Assembly: GCA_958295985.1 (NCBI GenBank)
Contig: OY282432.1
Location: 682,001-746,000 of the forward strand
Source: an uncultured Candidatus Binatia bacterium
Lineage (GTDB): Bacteria; Desulfobacterota; Binatia; UBA9968; JAJDTQ01
DNA: 64,000 bases
Reading direction: 5' to 3'
Under the pieces are notes generated by a model that had not been told where the DNA came from, made no database searches, and saw only the letters and a program-made list of their open reading frames with translations. Made by a program: the position numbers and the translations under genes. Positions 43,718 to 52,317 of the stretch are shown here, piece after piece (the first letter of the stretch is position 1; each line of letters starts with the position of its first letter).

Positions 43718-44644
43718 ATGAACTACAGGAACCTCGGCAACACCGGGCTCAGGGTGAGCGTCATCGGGCTTGGTTGCGGCGGGCCGAGCCGGCTCGGACA
43801 GCGCGACGGAAAGAGCACGAAGCATTCCATCGGCCTTGTGCGAAAAGCGCTGGACCTTGGCATAAACCTTCTCGACACAGCGGAGTCCTACGGGACGGAG
43901 GAGATCGTCGGCGCGGCCATCCGCGGGGTTCCCCGGGACCGCGTGGTGGTGTCCACCAAGAAGACCCTGCCCGAGCCGGATGATCCCGATCCCGCGGCCA
44001 CCATCCGGTCGGGGCTCGAAGCGAGCCTGAAACGGCTCGGGACCGACTACGTGGATCTGTACCATCTCCACGGCGTGGGTGCCGCGCGCTACGACTTCGC
44101 TGCGGGTGTCCTGGCCCCTGCCCTCGTGCGCTTGCGGGAAGCGGGCAAGATTCGCGCCGTGGGCATCACCGAAGAGTTCCCCGCAAACCCAAGGCACGAG
44201 ATGCTGCAACGATGCCTGCACGACCCTTGCTGGGACGCGGTCATGGTCGGCTTCAACCTGCTGAATCCGTCCGCGCGCCGGAGCGTGTTCCCTCTTACTC
44301 TGGAAAAGGGTGTGGGCACCCTGGTGATGTTCGCCGTCCGGCGCGCCTTGAGCCAACCTGCGCAACTCGATAAGCTGCTACGGGAGATGGAGCAGCGCGC
44401 CGCGCTGGAACCCGGCGCCGACCTCGGGTTTCTCACGGAGAACGGCTGCGCCGAGAGCCTCACCGAGGCAGCCTACCGTTTCTGCGTACACGAGCCGGGC
44501 GTCGACGTGGTGCTGACGGGAACCGGAGACGAGAGGCACCTGGAAGCCAACATCGCAGCGGCGCTGAAGCCTCCGCTGCCGCCCGAAGCCCTGGAAAGGC
44601 TCGAAGCGCTCTTCGGCAACGTGGACTCGGTCACCGGCAACTAA
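43718..44644 (+). CDS. Aldo/keto reductase
   Basis: Predicted 308 aa from the ATG at 43718; the open frame to 43583 lacks family similarity. MNYRNLGNTGLRVSVIGLG is the common opening. The catalytic tetrad is seen as Asp and Tyr in LLDTAESYG, Lys in VVVSTKKT and His in VDLYHLHG. AKRs reduce aldehydes or ketones with NADPH. The C-terminal GTGDERHLEANIAAAL is also standard. It stands alone, divergent from the LigB/Rieske pair, so it may act on a product of that pathway, but nothing specific shows the substrate. Confidence 0.9.
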   Translation: MNYRNLGNTGLRVSVIGLGCGGPSRLGQRDGKSTKHSIGLVRKALDLGINLLDTAESYGTEEIVGAAIRGVPRDRVVVSTKKTLPEPDDPDPAATIRSGLEASLKRLGTDYVDLYHLHGVGAARYDFAAGVLAPALVRLREAGKIRAVGITEEFPANPRHEMLQRCLHDPCWDAVMVGFNLLNPSARRSVFPLTLEKGVGTLVMFAVRRALSQPAQLDKLLREMEQRAALEPGADLGFLTENGCAESLTEAAYRFCVHEPGVDVVLTGTGDERHLEANIAAALKPPLPPEALERLEALFGNVDSVTGN

Positions 44645-44755
44645 CGAGCTGTGACCGACACCAAGCAACATAACCGACAGCGAGAAAGACCCGTCTATTC
44701 GTAAACGGTTCCATGAAACCCAGCACTGAACATATGGTCGCGGGGAGGGCAGAAA

Positions 44756-45097
44756 ATGACCACGTTTCAAGTCGGGCAACATGTCAATATCTCGTTCGAC
44801 ATTCACCCGGGTGCGAATGACCTGCCCGGAGTGAAGGTTTCGTTTCCCTTCAGCCGAGCCCGAGTCGAAGCGCTGCTGGATCAGATCCAGGCAGACGGCG
44901 AGCCGGTGGAGGCGCTCCCTCTGCCCCGGCGTCTTCCAGACCCCGACGATGAATGTTTCTTGGCGGCGGCTCTGGCAGGCAAAGCCCAGTACCTGGTGAC
45001 GGGAAATCTCAAGCATTACCCGAAACGCAACCGACAAGGCGTCCAGGTAGTCTCGCCGAGAGATTTCCTGGAGTTGTACCGGTCGGCGCACGGATAG
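44756..45097 (+). pseudogene. C-terminal half of a PIN-domain toxin
   Basis: 113 codons. Residues 55-110 (LPDPDDECFLAAALAGKAQY, VTGNLKHYPKR, VVSPRDFLELY) match the second half of COG1569 PIN toxins, and FPFSRARVEALLDQI fits the helix just before. The N-terminal half with the catalytic DTN motif and the EYxxVL helix is missing; in its place are ~35 residues of no known family (MTTFQVGQHVNISFDIHPGA). With one catalytic acid lost it should be inactive. No antitoxin gene is next to it. It could also be a diverged free-standing protein, but truncation is more likely. Confidence 0.6.
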
Positions 45098-45100
45098 AGC

Positions 45101-45982
45101 TCAGCCGAAGCGCCCGGTGATGTAGTCCTCGGTGAGGGGGTGGATGGGGTTGGTGAAGATCTGGTCCGTGGGGCCGACTTCCAGCAGATCTCCCAGATGG
45201 AAGTACGCGGTGCGTTGCGACACCCGGGCGGCCTGCTGCATGGAGTGGGTGACGATGGCGATGGTGTAGTCGCGTCCCAACTCGTTGATCAGATCCTCGA
45301 CCTTGGCGGTGGCGATGGGGTCGAGGGCCGAGCAGGGCTCGTCCATGAGGATGACCTCCGGGCTCACCGCGATGGTCCGGGCGATGCACAACCGCTGCTG
45401 CTGGCCGCCGGACAGGCCGGTGCCGGGCTGGTCGAGCCGGTCGTTCACCTCTTCCCACAAGCCCGCGCGTTTGAGGCTGCTTTCGACGATCCCCTCGATC
45501 TCGGACTTGGACGCCGCCAACCCGTGGATGCGTACGCCGTAGGCGATGTTGTCGAAGATCGACTTGGGAAAGGGATTGGGCTTCTGGAACACCATGCCCA
45601 CCTGGGCCCGCAGCGGCACCACGTCCATCCCCTTGTCGTAGATGTCCTGACCATCGAGCTTGATCTCACCCGTCATGCGGCAGCCGTCGATGGTGTCGTT
45701 CATCCGGTTGAGCGCCCGGAGGAAGGTGGACTTGCCGCACCCGGATGGGCCGATCATGGCGAGCACCTGTTCGCGGCCTATATCCAGGCTCACGTTCTTG
45801 ATGGCATGGTTGTCGCCGTAATAGACGTTCACGTTGCGGCAGGTCATGCGCGGATCGTCCGCAAACGGCGTGCCCACGGTGTCGCGGCTTTCCCGCCGCT
45901 CGTCGACGTCGTCGATCCCGGCTGCCCGGAACTCCAGCGCACCTGGTTCCATAACGGCTACACCCGCTTGGTCGGCCATCAT
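45101..45982 (-). CDS. pstB: Phosphate ABC transporter ATP-binding protein PstB
   Basis: Predicted 293 aa. Walker [10 protein letters not shown], signature [13 protein letters not shown], Walker [14 protein letters not shown] and the PstB-specific opening [17 protein letters not shown] are clear. The start is placed at 45982, six bases after AGGAG; ATGs at 45988 and 46060 are less well spaced. The N-terminal ~45 residues before the ABC domain are longer than in E. coli PstB. It energises phosphate import and is the last gene of the pstSCAB unit; no phoU follows. Confidence 0.95.
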   Translation of the reverse strand: MMADQAGVAVMEPGALEFRAAGIDDVDERRESRDTVGTPFADDPRMTCRNVNVYYGDNHAIKNVSLDIGREQVLAMIGPSGCGKSTFLRALNRMNDTIDGCRMTGEIKLDGQDIYDKGMDVVPLRAQVGMVFQKPNPFPKSIFDNIAYGVRIHGLAASKSEIEGIVESSLKRAGLWEEVNDRLDQPGTGLSGGQQQRLCIARTIAVSPEVILMDEPCSALDPIATAKVEDLINELGRDYTIAIVTHSMQQAARVSQRTAYFHLGDLLEVGPTDQIFTNPIHPLTEDYITGRFG

Positions 45983-46075
45983 CGGCATCTCCTGAACTGA
46001 TCTGCTGAACTGTCTTCGTGCCAACATCCAACTCCGCCATGACGGGCGGGCCGCCGACACCTCTTTTGTGCCAGT

Positions 46076-47365
46076 TTACCAGCGTCTTTCAAAGCGCCGC
46101 CGCAACACCACGGCCATGGCGTTCATCGCAATGAGAAACGCCAGCAACACCATGATCGCAGCGGACGCCCGTTCCACGAAGGCGCGTTCCGGGCTGTCCA
46201 GCCAAAGGAAGATCTGCACGGGCAAGGCGGTCGCTGCATCCGTTACGCCCTGTGGAACGTCCACCACGAACGCAACCATCCCGATCATCAGCAGAGGCGC
46301 GGTCTCTCCCAGAGCTCGGGCCATGCCGATGATGGTCCCGGTCAACATGCCTGGCATGGCCAGGGGCAACACGTGGTGAGCGATCATCTGCATCTTGGAC
46401 GCGCCCACCCCCAGGGCCGCCTCTCGTATCGACGGCGGCACGGACTTGAGCGCCGCGCGGCCTGCGATGATGATGGTGGGAAGCGTCATCAGGGTAAGGA
46501 CCAGCCCCCCCACCAGGGGCGCGGAGCGCGGCAAACCGAACAGATTGATGAACACCGCCAGACCGAGCAGGCCGAAGACGATGGACGGCACCGCCGCCAG
46601 GTTGTTGATGTTGACCTCGATCAGGCCGGTCAAGCGATTTCTGGGGGCAATCTCCTCCAGGTAGACGGCCGTGGCCACGCCGAGCGGGAACGACAACGAC
46701 AACGTCACCACGAGGGTGAAGAACGAGCCCATGGCCGCCCCCCGGATGCCTGCAAGCTCCGGCTCCCGGGAGTCCCCGGCCGTGAAGAAGGTGACGTTGA
46801 AACGCGACTCGACCCGCCCCTCGGCCGCGAGGCGGTCGAACCACTCGATCTGCTTGTCGGACAGCCGCCGGTCCGCCTCCGGGCGCGTCCGGTCCACGTT
46901 TCCTTTGTGGAGCATGTCGTAGTCGTCGTTGGCGGGCACCCACATCTCGGCTTTGGCGCCCACCAGCGAGGGATCGTCGAGGACCATGCGGCGGAGCTGG
47001 AAGACGGTTCCCCGACTGACCAGCTTGGCGACGTCCCGCCGGTCCCGTCTTCCCTTCACGTCGGGAAAGAGCGAACGCACCGACGCCTTGACCACGGCGC
47101 CGTAATCGGCCGATCCGAGGGTTTCAGGATCACCGGCGCCTTGGGGATCGATCAACTGTGGATCGAAAAAGACCGGCAGCTTGACATGGGTCTGCCAGAA
47201 AGCAGAGTAGCCGGTGAGGATGATGTTGACGAACATCACCACCAGGAACGCGAGTCCCAGCAGAACCGCGGCGCGCCCGAAGTTCTTGAAACGCCGTTCG
47301 GCCCGATTCCGGCGGGCCAGGGTGCCGCGCACGCACTCGATGGCGCTTTTCGAGCGTGTTTCCAT
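46076..47365 (-). CDS. pstA: Phosphate ABC transporter permease PstA
   Basis: Predicted 429 aa, longer than the ~290 aa of E. coli PstA because of a DUF3333-like N-terminal domain (one membrane span near residues 30-52 and a ~150-residue periplasmic part). The permease core begins at GIRGAAMGSFFTLVVTLSLS and carries the EAA loop REAALGVGASKMQM. The stop lies 93 bases before pstB and its start two bases behind pstC. The DUF3333 form is common in proteobacteria with long Pst permeases. Confidence 0.94.
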   Translation of the reverse strand: METRSKSAIECVRGTLARRNRAERRFKNFGRAAVLLGLAFLVVMFVNIILTGYSAFWQTHVKLPVFFDPQLIDPQGAGDPETLGSADYGAVVKASVRSLFPDVKGRRDRRDVAKLVSRGTVFQLRRMVLDDPSLVGAKAEMWVPANDDYDMLHKGNVDRTRPEADRRLSDKQIEWFDRLAAEGRVESRFNVTFFTAGDSREPELAGIRGAAMGSFFTLVVTLSLSFPLGVATAVYLEEIAPRNRLTGLIEVNINNLAAVPSIVFGLLGLAVFINLFGLPRSAPLVGGLVLTLMTLPTIIIAGRAALKSVPPSIREAALGVGASKMQMIAHHVLPLAMPGMLTGTIIGMARALGETAPLLMIGMVAFVVDVPQGVTDAATALPVQIFLWLDSPERAFVERASAAIMVLLAFLIAMNAMAVVLRRRFERRW

Positions 47366-47367
47366 GA

Positions 47368-48747
47368 CTACTCGTACTGCTCCCGGTATTTGCGCACCAC
47401 CTGCAAGGCGATGACGTTCAAGCCCAGGGTGACGGCGAAAAGCACCAGGCCCAACGCGAACGCGGCCAATGTCTTGGGACTGTCGAACTCCTGATCGCCG
47501 GTCAGCAGGGTCACGATCTGTACCGTTACGGTGGTGACCGCCCGGAGCGGATTGGCCGTGAGGTTCGCGGCCAGTCCCGCAGCCATGACAACGATCATCG
47601 TTTCCCCGATGGCGCGCGAGACCGCCAGCAGAACGCCCCCGACGATGCCCGGGAGAGCGGCGGGGATGACCACCCTCCTGATGGTCTCGGACTGGGTCGA
47701 GCCCAGCGCGTAGGCGCCGTCACGCAGGGCCTGCGGTACCGCATTGATCACGTCATCGGAAAGCGAGGAGACGAACGGAATGATCATCACCCCCATGACC
47801 AGGCCTGCGGCCAGGGCACTCTCGGACGCTACGTCGAGACCGGCGCTTTCACCCAACCCGCGGATGAACGGCGCCACCGTCAGGGCCGCAAAGAATCCGT
47901 AGACCACGGTGGGGATACCCGCCAGCACCTCGAGCAAGGGTTTGACCACCGCCCGCACCCCGGGCCGGGCGTACTCGGCGAGATAGATGGCCGACATCAA
48001 GCCCACCGGAACGGCAACCAGCATGGCGATGAAGGAGATGAGCAGCGTGCCGGCAAACAGCGGGACGGCGCCGAAGGCTCCCGATGCTCCCACTTGGTCG
48101 GCTCGAATCGCCATCTGCGGGCTCCACTCGGTGCCGAAGATGAACTCGGTCAACGGCACCGCCTGAAAGAAGCGGAGCGATTCGAACAGCACCGACAGCA
48201 CGATTCCCACGGTGGTGAGGATGGCGATGGTGGAACTCGCCATCAGGAAGCCCAGGATGCTGCGTTCCACCGCGTTCCGCGCGCGCTTGCCGGGTTTGAT
48301 GGTGCGCCAGGCCATGGCTCCACAGAACGCACCCAGCGCCAGCACGGCCACGGTGACGGCGATGGCGCCGTAGCCCTGCAATCGCACGTAACGGTCGGCC
48401 GCGGCCAACATGGCCGGGCTCCTCTGAGAGGCGATGTTGCCCGACGCCAGGTTCCTGATGTCGTTGATGACCAGGTTGAGCCGCTCCAGCGGCAGGCTTT
48501 GAACCTCTTGAGGCAGGTCGGCGACCACGATCCGGGTGACGATGGGACCCTTGAGGGACACTCCGATGGCCAGCAGCAGGAGCGCCGGGACCGCCGCCCA
48601 CAGGGCGGTGTAGAGGCCGTGGTAGCCGGGAAGGGAGTGCAGATTGCGGACGGCCCCCTGGGCGAGGGAAATGGAGCGCCGCCAGCCCAGATAGTAGCTT
48701 ACGGAGCTCAAGCCCAGTAACGCGAGGATCAAACTTGGGGATCCCAT
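47368..48747 (-). CDS. pstC: Phosphate ABC transporter permease PstC
   Basis: Predicted 459 aa, with an extended N-terminal region (several spans and a ~90-residue periplasmic loop around LPQEVQSLPLERLNLVINDI) before the permease core, which opens with GAFGAVPLFAGTLLISFIAM. The EAA-type loop is LRDGAYALGSTQSETIRRV. It pairs with PstA to form the phosphate channel. It begins four bases after pstS and ends two bases before pstA, so the genes are translationally coupled. Confidence 0.94.
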   Translation of the reverse strand: MGSPSLILALLGLSSVSYYLGWRRSISLAQGAVRNLHSLPGYHGLYTALWAAVPALLLLAIGVSLKGPIVTRIVVADLPQEVQSLPLERLNLVINDIRNLASGNIASQRSPAMLAAADRYVRLQGYGAIAVTVAVLALGAFCGAMAWRTIKPGKRARNAVERSILGFLMASSTIAILTTVGIVLSVLFESLRFFQAVPLTEFIFGTEWSPQMAIRADQVGASGAFGAVPLFAGTLLISFIAMLVAVPVGLMSAIYLAEYARPGVRAVVKPLLEVLAGIPTVVYGFFAALTVAPFIRGLGESAGLDVASESALAAGLVMGVMIIPFVSSLSDDVINAVPQALRDGAYALGSTQSETIRRVVIPAALPGIVGGVLLAVSRAIGETMIVVMAAGLAANLTANPLRAVTTVTVQIVTLLTGDQEFDSPKTLAAFALGLVLFAVTLGLNVIALQVVRKYREQYE

Positions 48748-48751
48748 TGCG

Positions 48752-49795
48752 TTACAGAGCCAGGTTCTTCAGGTTCTTCACGTCCGAAGAGAACTGCGCA
48801 CGCTCTTTCTCGGGCATGGGGATCAGCCCCTTGTCGGACAGATAACCGTCGTCGCCCCAGGCCTTCTCACTGGTGTACTCGGCGACGAATTCCCGCATGC
48901 CGGAGATCACGTCCAGATGGGCCTTCTTGATGTAGACGTACAGCGGACGCGCAACCGGATAGCTGCCGTCGGCGATGGTCTCGAACTCCGGCTTGACGCC
49001 GTTGATGGACGCGCCCTGGAGCTTGTCCATGTTCTGGTCGAGAAAACTGAAGCCGAAGATTCCGAACGCGTCGGCATTGGCGTCGAGCTTCTGCACGATC
49101 AGGTTGTCGTTCTCGCCCGCCTCGACGAAAGCGCCGTCCTCACGCATGGTGCGGCAGGCGGCCCGTCTGGGCTTCTTCGACATCTTCTCGATGGCGGCAA
49201 ACGTCTTGCATCCGGCGTCCATCACCAACTCGACGAACGCGTCCCGCGTTCCGGACGTCGGCGGAGGGCCCAGCACCTCGATCTTCACGGCCGGAAGCGT
49301 GGAGTTGACATCCTTCCAGGTCTGGTAGGGGTTGGCCTTGCGCCGGCTCCCGTCGGCATTGGCCGGCACTTCCTTGGCCAGGGCGAGAAAGAGATCACGC
49401 GGCGTGAAGCTCGGCGCTCCGCTCTTCTTCGAGTTGGCCACCGCGATGCCGTCGTAGCCGACCTTGAGCTCGACCACCTCCTTGACGCCGTTCTTGACGC
49501 ACCGCTCGACCTCGCTCTTCTTGATGCGCCGCGAAGAGTTGGTCATGTCGGGATGCTCCACGCCGACGCCCGCGCAGAAGAGCTTGAGGCCGCCGCCCGA
49601 GCCGGTGGACTCGACCTTGGGGGTCTTGAACTTGGTGGTCTTGCCGAACTGCTCGGCGACCACCGTGGTAAACGGATAAACCGTAGACGATCCGACGATC
49701 TGGATGTAGTCGCGCTGTTGCGCCGGTGCCGAGGTCGCCAGACCCGCCACGGCCAGCGCCACCACTGCTGCCATTAACACAACTTGCCGGTACAC
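48752..49795 (-). CDS. pstS: Periplasmic phosphate-binding protein PstS
   Basis: Predicted 347 aa with a signal peptide (MYRQVVLMAAVVALAVAGLA, cleaved after APA). IVGSSTVYPFTTVVAEQF and VESTGSGGGLKLFCAGVG are the phosphate-binding N-lobe motifs; DMTNSSRRIKKSEVE and GTRDAFVELVMDAGC follow. It captures inorganic phosphate for PstCAB. It is the first gene of the operon; upstream lie a hairpin and pho-box-like repeats (49863-49956). Ribosome site AAAGGAGGG is clear. Confidence 0.95.
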   Translation of the reverse strand: MYRQVVLMAAVVALAVAGLATSAPAQQRDYIQIVGSSTVYPFTTVVAEQFGKTTKFKTPKVESTGSGGGLKLFCAGVGVEHPDMTNSSRRIKKSEVERCVKNGVKEVVELKVGYDGIAVANSKKSGAPSFTPRDLFLALAKEVPANADGSRRKANPYQTWKDVNSTLPAVKIEVLGPPPTSGTRDAFVELVMDAGCKTFAAIEKMSKKPRRAACRTMREDGAFVEAGENDNLIVQKLDANADAFGIFGFSFLDQNMDKLQGASINGVKPEFETIADGSYPVARPLYVYIKKAHLDVISGMREFVAEYTSEKAWGDDGYLSDKGLIPMPEKERAQFSSDVKNLKNLAL

Positions 49796-49862
49796 AGGGA
49801 AACCCTCCTTTTGGTTGTACCTTTGTCGCTGAGCACAGTCACCGAGCGAAGGGTCCCACGAC

Positions 49863-49880
49863 CCTGCCAGTGTTGGCAGG
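49863..49880. promoter_or_regulatory. Hairpin in the pstS leader
   Basis: CCTGCCA-GTGT-TGGCAGG is a perfect seven-base stem with a four-base loop, 68 bases upstream of the pstS start. No U-run follows on the minus strand, so it is not a terminator; an operator or a leader-RNA stem is possible. Confidence 0.4.
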
Positions 49881-49896
49881 AATCTAACCGGTGGTC

Positions 49897-49956
49897 ATTA
49901 ACGGTCTATGACGGCTACATCACAGAGCCATTAAACCGTTGTTACAAGTGTGTTAC
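49897..49956 (-). promoter_or_regulatory. Pho-box-like direct repeats upstream of pstS
   Basis: On the plus strand TGTTAC occurs at 49940-49945 and again at 49951-49956, an exact 11-base period, the spacing at which PhoB/PhoP monomers bind. On the minus strand CCGTCATAGACCGTTAAT (49914-49897) resembles the CTGTCAT repeats of PhoB boxes. Both lie 100-160 bases upstream of pstS and suggest phosphate-starvation control. No phoB or phoR gene is in the window. Confidence 0.5.
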
Positions 49957-50008
49957 GAAGGCGGGTTGTACGGGTCGGGGGCTGCGAGGGCAGCAAAGCC
50001 TGGTTGTC

Positions 50009-51376
50009 CTATGGATCGTCTTGAGCCGGCTCGCACACCGGTACGGCGCAGGCGTCCGGATTGCCGAGGCGCTCCAGAAGGTAGGCGGGCAGATTCACGA
50101 TCCGGCTCTCGTCCATAGTGGCGATGGAGTATGGAGCCAGACTCGCCAGGTACCCGGTACGAAGCCCGTACAGCCGCAGATAGCCGGCGATTCCTCGCAT
50201 GTGCTTGCGGTTCACCGTCAGCGCCGCTTTGCATTCGACCGGAAGGACGGTATCGCCCTGTTTCACGATGAAGTCGATCTCCGCCCCTGACGGGGTTCGC
50301 TTCCAACCGGAGAGGTCCGTACCGGAACGCGCCAGCTCGATGGCGGTCTGGTTTTCGATCATCGCGCCGAGAGGTGTTCGAGCCGCAGCGGAAAGGGTGT
50401 TGACGGAGCTGATGAACGGCACCGCGGACTCACGCAACTCGCGCAGCACGCCCGTATCGAACAGATACCGCTTGGGCAGATAACCATGACTGGCTTGAGG
50501 GCTCGTTCCCTTCTGGTCCGAACGGAGGACCAGATGCCAGCTTTCCAGCCTGGCAAAGACGTGGTTGATCCGCTCGTTCACACGGTTGCCCGGGGCTGGG
50601 ACAACGGTGGTGTTCTTCGACACGCCGCCGGCAAAGTTCGCCACGCTGCGCAAACAGGCTCTGGCGATATCGATGCTTTCTTCTCCGAGGATGCGGATGA
50701 AGTCCTGTTCGTAATCGGCGATGATCTGTCTCAGCACGAGCCGGTGGTCCCCGCCCGAGGCGTACGCCTGCACCACCGCCGGCAGCCCGCCAACGGCCAG
50801 GAAGGCGTCGAACAGTTCAAGAAGCTGCGCGTGCCGCTGACCGCGGATGCGGGAGCAGTCGCTCAGCACGAGACCGGCAAGGTGCTTCTTGTCCTGGGCC
50901 AGCAGGAATTCCGAGAACGAGAATGGCCCCAGGATGAAACGGCGAACACGGCCTACGGGATAGCGGGTCTTGGGGCGGAACAGACGCGTGAGGGTGGAGC
51001 CCGACAGGATGACCGTGGCCTTCGGCCACTCTTCCTTCATGAAGCGCGCGAACTCCCCGAGCTTGCGGCTCTCCTGCGCCTCGTCGATAAACAGGACCTG
51101 GTCTGCATCGCCCTGGAAATCGAAGCGGTCACGCAGCACGTCTTCGTACTCGGCAAAGTCCCGGCAATCGTCGAAAGCCGACCGAATCAGCGCGTCTCGT
51201 TCCAGATTCACGTGCACGGCGCGCTTTGGGGATTGCTGCAAAACGCGTTCTGCCAGCGTGGTCTTTCCCACTTGGCGGGCGCCTTCCAGGAGCAACACCG
51301 GCTTGAACGGCGTGGCATCGGCGATATACTGCTGGAGGTCGCGTTCCCGGTGACGGCTTATATAAGGAATTGCCAT
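50009..51376 (-). CDS. AAA ATPase with DUF4143 domain
   Basis: Predicted 455 aa. Walker A GARQVGKTT lies at residues 32-40 and Walker B VLFIDEAQ near 94-101; LSGSTLTRLF is sensor-like. The C-terminal DUF4143 part includes YLPKRYLFDTGVLREL, GAMIENQTAIELAR and GAEIDFIVKQGDTVLPVECK, which resembles a nuclease-like fold with an E-x-K. Such proteins are widespread, often in mobile or selfish contexts, and their role is unresolved. A perfect inverted repeat (51375-51418) overlaps its start codon. It lies between pst and a DsbA-like gene without clear functional links. Confidence 0.9.
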   Translation of the reverse strand: MAIPYISRHRERDLQQYIADATPFKPVLLLEGARQVGKTTLAERVLQQSPKRAVHVNLERDALIRSAFDDCRDFAEYEDVLRDRFDFQGDADQVLFIDEAQESRKLGEFARFMKEEWPKATVILSGSTLTRLFRPKTRYPVGRVRRFILGPFSFSEFLLAQDKKHLAGLVLSDCSRIRGQRHAQLLELFDAFLAVGGLPAVVQAYASGGDHRLVLRQIIADYEQDFIRILGEESIDIARACLRSVANFAGGVSKNTTVVPAPGNRVNERINHVFARLESWHLVLRSDQKGTSPQASHGYLPKRYLFDTGVLRELRESAVPFISSVNTLSAAARTPLGAMIENQTAIELARSGTDLSGWKRTPSGAEIDFIVKQGDTVLPVECKAALTVNRKHMRGIAGYLRLYGLRTGYLASLAPYSIATMDESRIVNLPAYLLERLGNPDACAVPVCEPAQDDP

Positions 51377-51418
51377 ATAGAATAACCAAATCCGATATGA
51401 AATCGCCCTATTCTATAT
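51375..51418. promoter_or_regulatory. Inverted repeat over the DUF4143 ATPase start
   Basis: ATATAGAATA (51375-51384) and TATTCTATAT (51409-51418) are a perfect ten-base inverted repeat with a 24-base spacer; the left arm includes the ATG of the ATPase gene. AT-rich arms in GC-rich DNA stand out. An autoregulatory operator is the simplest reading. Confidence 0.55.
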
Positions 51419-51520
51419 CGATTCGCTTGGCCCGGCAAGCCTTCATGGCTGGCGCGGGTGGACGATCTCGCGTAGACTGACCGCATCCATCCAGAACGCA
51501 TCCGGACAAGGAGTAGTGCA

Positions 51521-52273
51521 ATGTTACGTGTTTTGCGTGTCGCGGCAGGGTGTCTGTTGCTTTTGCTCACGGGCGCGGCGTCGGCTGCGGGGGCCGAGCA
51601 GGCCGCCGGGCAACGCTCGGTGGAAGAGATCGAGAAGATCGTCCGCGAGTACATCCTCAGGAACCCGGAAGTGCTCTTCGAGGCCGTGCAGCGCCACGAG
51701 GAGAAGCAACGGCAACTCCAGACCGAGCGTGACCGCGCTGCCGTGAAGGAACATGCGAAAGAGCTGCTGGCGGACCCGGACTCGTTCGTGGGCGGCAATC
51801 CCGACGGTGACGTGACCCTGGTGGAGTTCTTCGATTACCGCTGCGGCTACTGCAAGCGATTTGCGCCGGCCCTGGTGAGCATCACGGAGCAAGACCCGAA
51901 GCTGCGGGTGGTTTTCAAGGAGCTCCCGGTGTTGGGTCCGGATTCGTTCCGGGCCGCTCAGGCGGCGCTGGCGGCGCGGAACCAGGGCTACTACCTGGCG
52001 TTTCATCAGGCACTGATGGATACCGGCGGCCCGCTGACCGACGGCGCCCTCATGAACGTGGCGCACTCCGTGGGTCTGGACGTCGACCGGCTCAAGAGAG
52101 ACATGGAGACGCCGAGGGTCCTCAACGTCCTCGGCAACAACCGCCGGTTGGCCGCGGCATTGAACATCGACGGCACCCCGACGCTGATCGTCGGGGACCA
52201 GATCGTGAGGGGCGCCGTTCCCGTAGAGCAACTCACGACGATGATCGCCAGGGCCAGGGCCACGGGTTCCTGA
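51521..52273 (+). CDS. DsbA-family thiol oxidoreductase (Com1/ScsC-like), periplasmic
   Basis: Predicted 250 aa. Signal peptide MLRVLRVAAGCLLLLLTGAA; a helical N-terminal segment (EEIEKIVREYILRNPEVLFE) that in relatives drives oligomer formation; then the thioredoxin fold with active site CGYC (C108, C111) in FFDYRCGYCKRF, and the cis-proline loop GTPTLIVGDQ. These proteins oxidise or isomerise disulfides in exported proteins, with a DsbB or DsbD partner that is not seen here. The gene is followed 45 bases later by trmJ on the same strand. The gap before it contains the operator of the divergent ATPase. Confidence 0.92.
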   Translation: MLRVLRVAAGCLLLLLTGAASAAGAEQAAGQRSVEEIEKIVREYILRNPEVLFEAVQRHEEKQRQLQTERDRAAVKEHAKELLADPDSFVGGNPDGDVTLVEFFDYRCGYCKRFAPALVSITEQDPKLRVVFKELPVLGPDSFRAAQAALAARNQGYYLAFHQALMDTGGPLTDGALMNVAHSVGLDVDRLKRDMETPRVLNVLGNNRRLAAALNIDGTPTLIVGDQIVRGAVPVEQLTTMIARARATGS

Positions 52274-52317
52274 CCAGGGGCCGCCTCATCACGAGCCGGC
52301 CGGCGAGGGCTCGGCTC

